Shown: piece after piece, positions 63,201 through 64,000 of the stretch | Numbering within the stretch: the first letter of the stretch is position 1 | Layout of the letters: every line of letters begins with the position of its first letter | NCBI GenBank assembly: GCA_014843695.1 | Contig: CM026386.1 | Coordinates: forward strand, 86,791,111-86,855,110 | Direction of reading: 5' to 3' | Origin: Archivesica marissinica | Taxonomy: Eukaryota > Mollusca > Bivalvia > Venerida > Vesicomyidae | Length of the DNA stretch: 64,000 nucleotides | Notes under the pieces: model-generated | The model's database searches: none | Told to the model about the DNA's origin: nothing | What the model saw: only the letters and a program-made list of their open reading frames with translations | Program-made: the position numbers and the translations under genes

Positions 63201-63692
63201 CTTTAAATCGAGGTCTCGTGTCGGTGCTTTACAACGTGGACGTAAAAGAACCTGAGGAGAAACTGGAATGGGTCTCTGTCTGTATCATTGCACTGTCCTC
63301 CAAAATCTAACATGACTAATCTCTTCAGTAGGCGTCGCTCATATTAGCAACCGGTAGCGACGATAAATAAACGTATAGCACACCGAGTTTATGAAATGTC
63401 GTTCCTGACAGCTACATTTGATGTCATTGCGTTTGTTAATGTGTTGTTTCAGTATTATTTTAAGAACTTGAAATGGTTCCTAAGACACAACGCAATCATG
63501 TTTTCTCACTTTTCGTCGTGAAGAAATTATGCTAATGTATTATAATAATATGTTTGCACGATCTGTAATGCATATTCATCAACTAAATAACTGCATCGAA
63601 GAATTTAGTCATATGTACGGTTTATTATACGTTCTATTGCAGGTCATGTAGAGAACAGAGACAAACTAATATACGAAAATCTGAAGCTGTGA
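53887..63692 (+). CDS. Ig/FN3 transmembrane receptor with ITIM-type tail (3' part)
   Basis: Nine exons join in one frame: 53887-54231, 55216-55521, 56111-56239, 57409-57442, 58151-58222, 58917-58984, 61756-61780, 63022-63095 and 63643-63692. All introns are GT-AG, and each junction rebuilds a sensible codon. The product (about 367 residues visible) is one Ig-like domain, one fibronectin III domain, a single transmembrane helix and a tail with six tyrosines in SH2-binding contexts. It should sit in the plasma membrane, bind ligand outside and recruit phosphatases or adaptors inside. The first exon starts mid-codon, so signal peptide and any further ectodomain exons lie upstream. Family identity beyond Ig/FN3 receptor is unknown; immune inhibition and cell adhesion are both possible. 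Confidence 0.88.
54640..55060. repeat. Degenerate intronic repeat, about three copies
   Basis: The words gatgacattccatagagtggtta (near 54733), cattccacgaatgggttactta (near 54850) and gattccatagatcggttactta (near 55000) recur in the same order. Each is preceded by a ggtgatg-like or aatgatg-like word, and two also share tgtttcact..caatt and cagac..acagaacaa-type context. Spacings of roughly 115 and 147 bp make this an old, diverged tandem repeat inside the Ig-FN3 intron. Confidence 0.65.
55216..55521 (+). CDS. Receptor exon: fibronectin type III domain
   Basis: This 306-bp exon, phase 1-1, encodes one complete FN3 domain. It has the Pro-rich start (PPSPPYDI), the core Trp in VTLSWKRG, LDGLDDSTTYFVRMFAYN with the conserved Tyr, and a closing YTTLP strand. 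Acceptor is atttcag and donor ag|gtttgt, the weakest donor of the set. Three further sequons (NWS and two NYT) occur. Confidence 0.92.
55645..55917 (-). mobile_element. tRNA-derived SINE in receptor intron
   Basis: On the minus strand the head has a pol III A box (tggcacagggg, 55896-55906) and a canonical B box (ggttcgaattcc, 55842-55853). A central part follows (gtagttctacccgg) and a tail reading aaaagctggaaatttgccat then gtgacctaagctg. I recall nearly this tail as very common in bivalve SINEs; the family name is not assigned. It is complete at its head and slightly diverged. Confidence 0.8.
56111..56239 (+). CDS. Receptor exon: transmembrane helix
   Basis: This 129-bp exon encodes a short Pro/Asn stalk and a hydrophobic run of about 30 residues (AAVVAAFAAG through VVAVVVVVVVIL). 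It is followed by the stop-transfer signal KRRGF, so the C-terminus is cytoplasmic. Splice sites are catatttcag and a|gtaaat. Confidence 0.93.
57409..57442 (+). CDS. Receptor tail microexon, 34 nt
   Basis: This is a juxtamembrane Ser/Thr-rich piece (KNSTTKTDETS). Acceptor is ttgtttcag and donor ag|gtaatt. It is short and its length is not a multiple of three, so skipping would change the frame of the tail and reach a stop in the 58917 exon. Recognition rests on splice signals and phase, with no homology. Confidence 0.78.
58151..58222 (+). CDS. Receptor tail exon with YTNI motif
   Basis: This is 72 nt, phase 2-2, so it can be spliced out without a frameshift. It encodes QPYTNIS with Tyr at 58206-58208. 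Y-x-N is the Grb2 SH2 consensus. The acceptor used is cattgttag at 58150; a second AG five bases later would bring an in-frame stop, which argues for the first. Confidence 0.82.
58917..58984 (+). CDS. Receptor tail exon with YEQL and YEVV motifs
   Basis: It holds DVYEQL (Tyr 58924-58926) and NEYEVV (Tyr 58969-58971). Two YxxL/V motifs with 11 residues between them resemble a loose ITAM pair, though the -2 residues (Asp, Asn) are not ITIM-like. Acceptor is tattcacag and donor g|gtaagc. Confidence 0.85.
59340..59525 (-). mobile_element. tRNA-derived SINE-like fragment in receptor intron
   Basis: On the minus strand the partial tRNA-like head aagcgcattctgatgtgaaa is followed by a B box in ggagttcgagcccc (59481-59494). 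A conserved-looking cccttaggcaaggcattt comes next, of the type many SINEs carry, then a tail ending near 59340. The A-box end is missing or degenerate. This is less certain than the SINE at 55645-55917. Confidence 0.65.
60093..60913. mobile_element. MITE with perfect 27-bp terminal inverted repeats
   Basis: The first 27 bases (60093-60119, TACCGTATTTAGCTG...) are the exact reverse complement of the last 27 (60887-60913). If the outer TA is the target duplication, the repeat proper is 25 bp beginning CCGTATTTAG, suggesting a Tc1/mariner-type element. Subterminal gtatagtgcgc and tataatgcgc words repeat the inner part of the termini. No transposase frame is present in about 820 bp, so it is non-autonomous. 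It lies in the receptor intron between the 58917 and 61756 exons. Confidence 0.9.
61255..61365. repeat. Polypyrimidine tract
   Basis: This is about 110 bp of C/T-rich sequence (ctcctctcattatcctctta, ctccactcctctctccc) on the plus strand, about 400 bp before the 25-nt microexon. It could bind polypyrimidine-tract proteins in the transcript, but that is only suggested by composition. Confidence 0.7.
61756..61780 (+). CDS. Receptor tail microexon, 25 nt
   Basis: It encodes VDRHAASD between a tctttcag acceptor and a strong gtaagt donor. Without it, the next exon would be read as a few codons and then TGA, removing both ITIMs. Confidence 0.78.
62290..62330. repeat. (AAT)n-like microsatellite
   Basis: Short imperfect aataataattataataatg repeat in a receptor intron. 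Confidence 0.75.
63022..63095 (+). CDS. Receptor tail exon with ITIM VQYECL
   Basis: VQYECL (Tyr 63032-63034) fits the ITIM consensus [SIVL]-x-Y-x-x-[ILV] exactly. PTYTSL (Tyr 63071-63073) is a second YxxL. Acceptor is gtaatttag and donor g|gtaagt. Confidence 0.87.
63643..63692 (+). CDS. Receptor last exon with ITIM LIYENL and stop
   Basis: This is the terminal exon: LIYENLKL then TGA at 63690-63692. The motif satisfies ITIM and, with Asn at +2, the Grb2 Y-x-N pattern. Acceptor is tattgcag. Confidence 0.87.
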
Positions 63693-64000
63693 CCATGTTG
63701 GAATGTGTAATGCTGCATGTACATTTAGTTGAATATATAATAGTACATCAAACATATATGTATGGTGTAGTCAGACTTCCAAACTTCCAGACATGTTGAG
63801 CTTTTGGAAAAAGACGAAATGTTAGAATACGCAGTATCGTTTCCGTTTTCAAGCTGTAGGACATGAAGATGCATACATGTGTGTTGTAATTATATTCCAG
63901 CAAATGCTTTTAAAGATATACTATGACTTTGTAAAATTGTGTGGCGTAGTCTGTTTGGCTGCCCGGTGAGGTACTGGCCTTACGGTCGAACGTTTGAATA
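63693..64000 (+). other. Receptor 3' UTR / downstream
   Basis: No coding sequence is seen. I see no perfect AATAAA before the window ends, so the polyadenylation site is unassigned. Confidence 0.5.

Overview
This is eukaryotic DNA, most likely from a marine or freshwater bivalve mollusc. The case rests on an intron-containing metazoan receptor gene, BEL/Pao and Ty3/gypsy retrotransposons, and a tRNA-headed SINE whose tail resembles one I recall as common in bivalve genomes. No species call is made. Two runs of exactly 1,000 Ns (8603-9602 and 48711-49710) are scaffold joins, so order and distance across them are not proven by sequence.

Layout. (1) 1-8602: satellite flank, then a BEL/Pao LTR retrotransposon (copy 1) whose 3' LTR runs into the first gap. 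(2) 9603-35337: about 25.7 kb of a satellite built from a 14-bp and a 17-bp module, mostly alternating to give a 31-bp unit, with higher-order blocks repeating at about 1 kb, 1.9 kb and 5.1 kb. (3) 35338-43657: BEL/Pao copy 2. It matches copy 1 almost base for base, including the preceding 264 bp of satellite, the differences between its own two LTRs and four frameshifts, so the two copies are one insertion seen twice (segmental or haplotypic duplication). (4) 43658-48710: a minus-strand Ty3/gypsy element with both LTRs, a polypurine tract and a primer-binding site pairing with about 58 nt of tRNA-Asp. Gag, protease and the catalytic half of RT are missing. (5) 49711-50430: minus-strand LINE endonuclease remnant. 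(6) 50740-53165: CA and 9-bp (ACCATACAT) tandem repeats. (7) 53887-63692: the 3' part of a single-copy-looking plus-strand gene.

The gene in (7) is the main biological find. Nine exons with mutually consistent splice phases encode one Ig-like domain, one fibronectin III domain, a transmembrane helix and a roughly 110-residue cytoplasmic tail with six tyrosine motifs. Two are exact ITIM matches (VQYECL and LIYENL). Two frame-shifting microexons (34 and 25 nt) lie in the tail. Skipping the 25-nt exon would end the protein before both ITIMs, a possible signalling switch. Its 5' exons lie left of the tandem repeats or outside the window. Its introns carry a SINE, a SINE-like fragment, a MITE with perfect 27-bp inverted repeats, and a degenerate triplicated sequence.

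The retroelements are all damaged: shared frameshifts in both Pao copies, an extra 23-bp deletion in copy 2 that removes an integrase zinc ligand, an internal deletion in gypsy, and frameshifts in the LINE. Some damage beside gaps looks like consensus error rather than biology.
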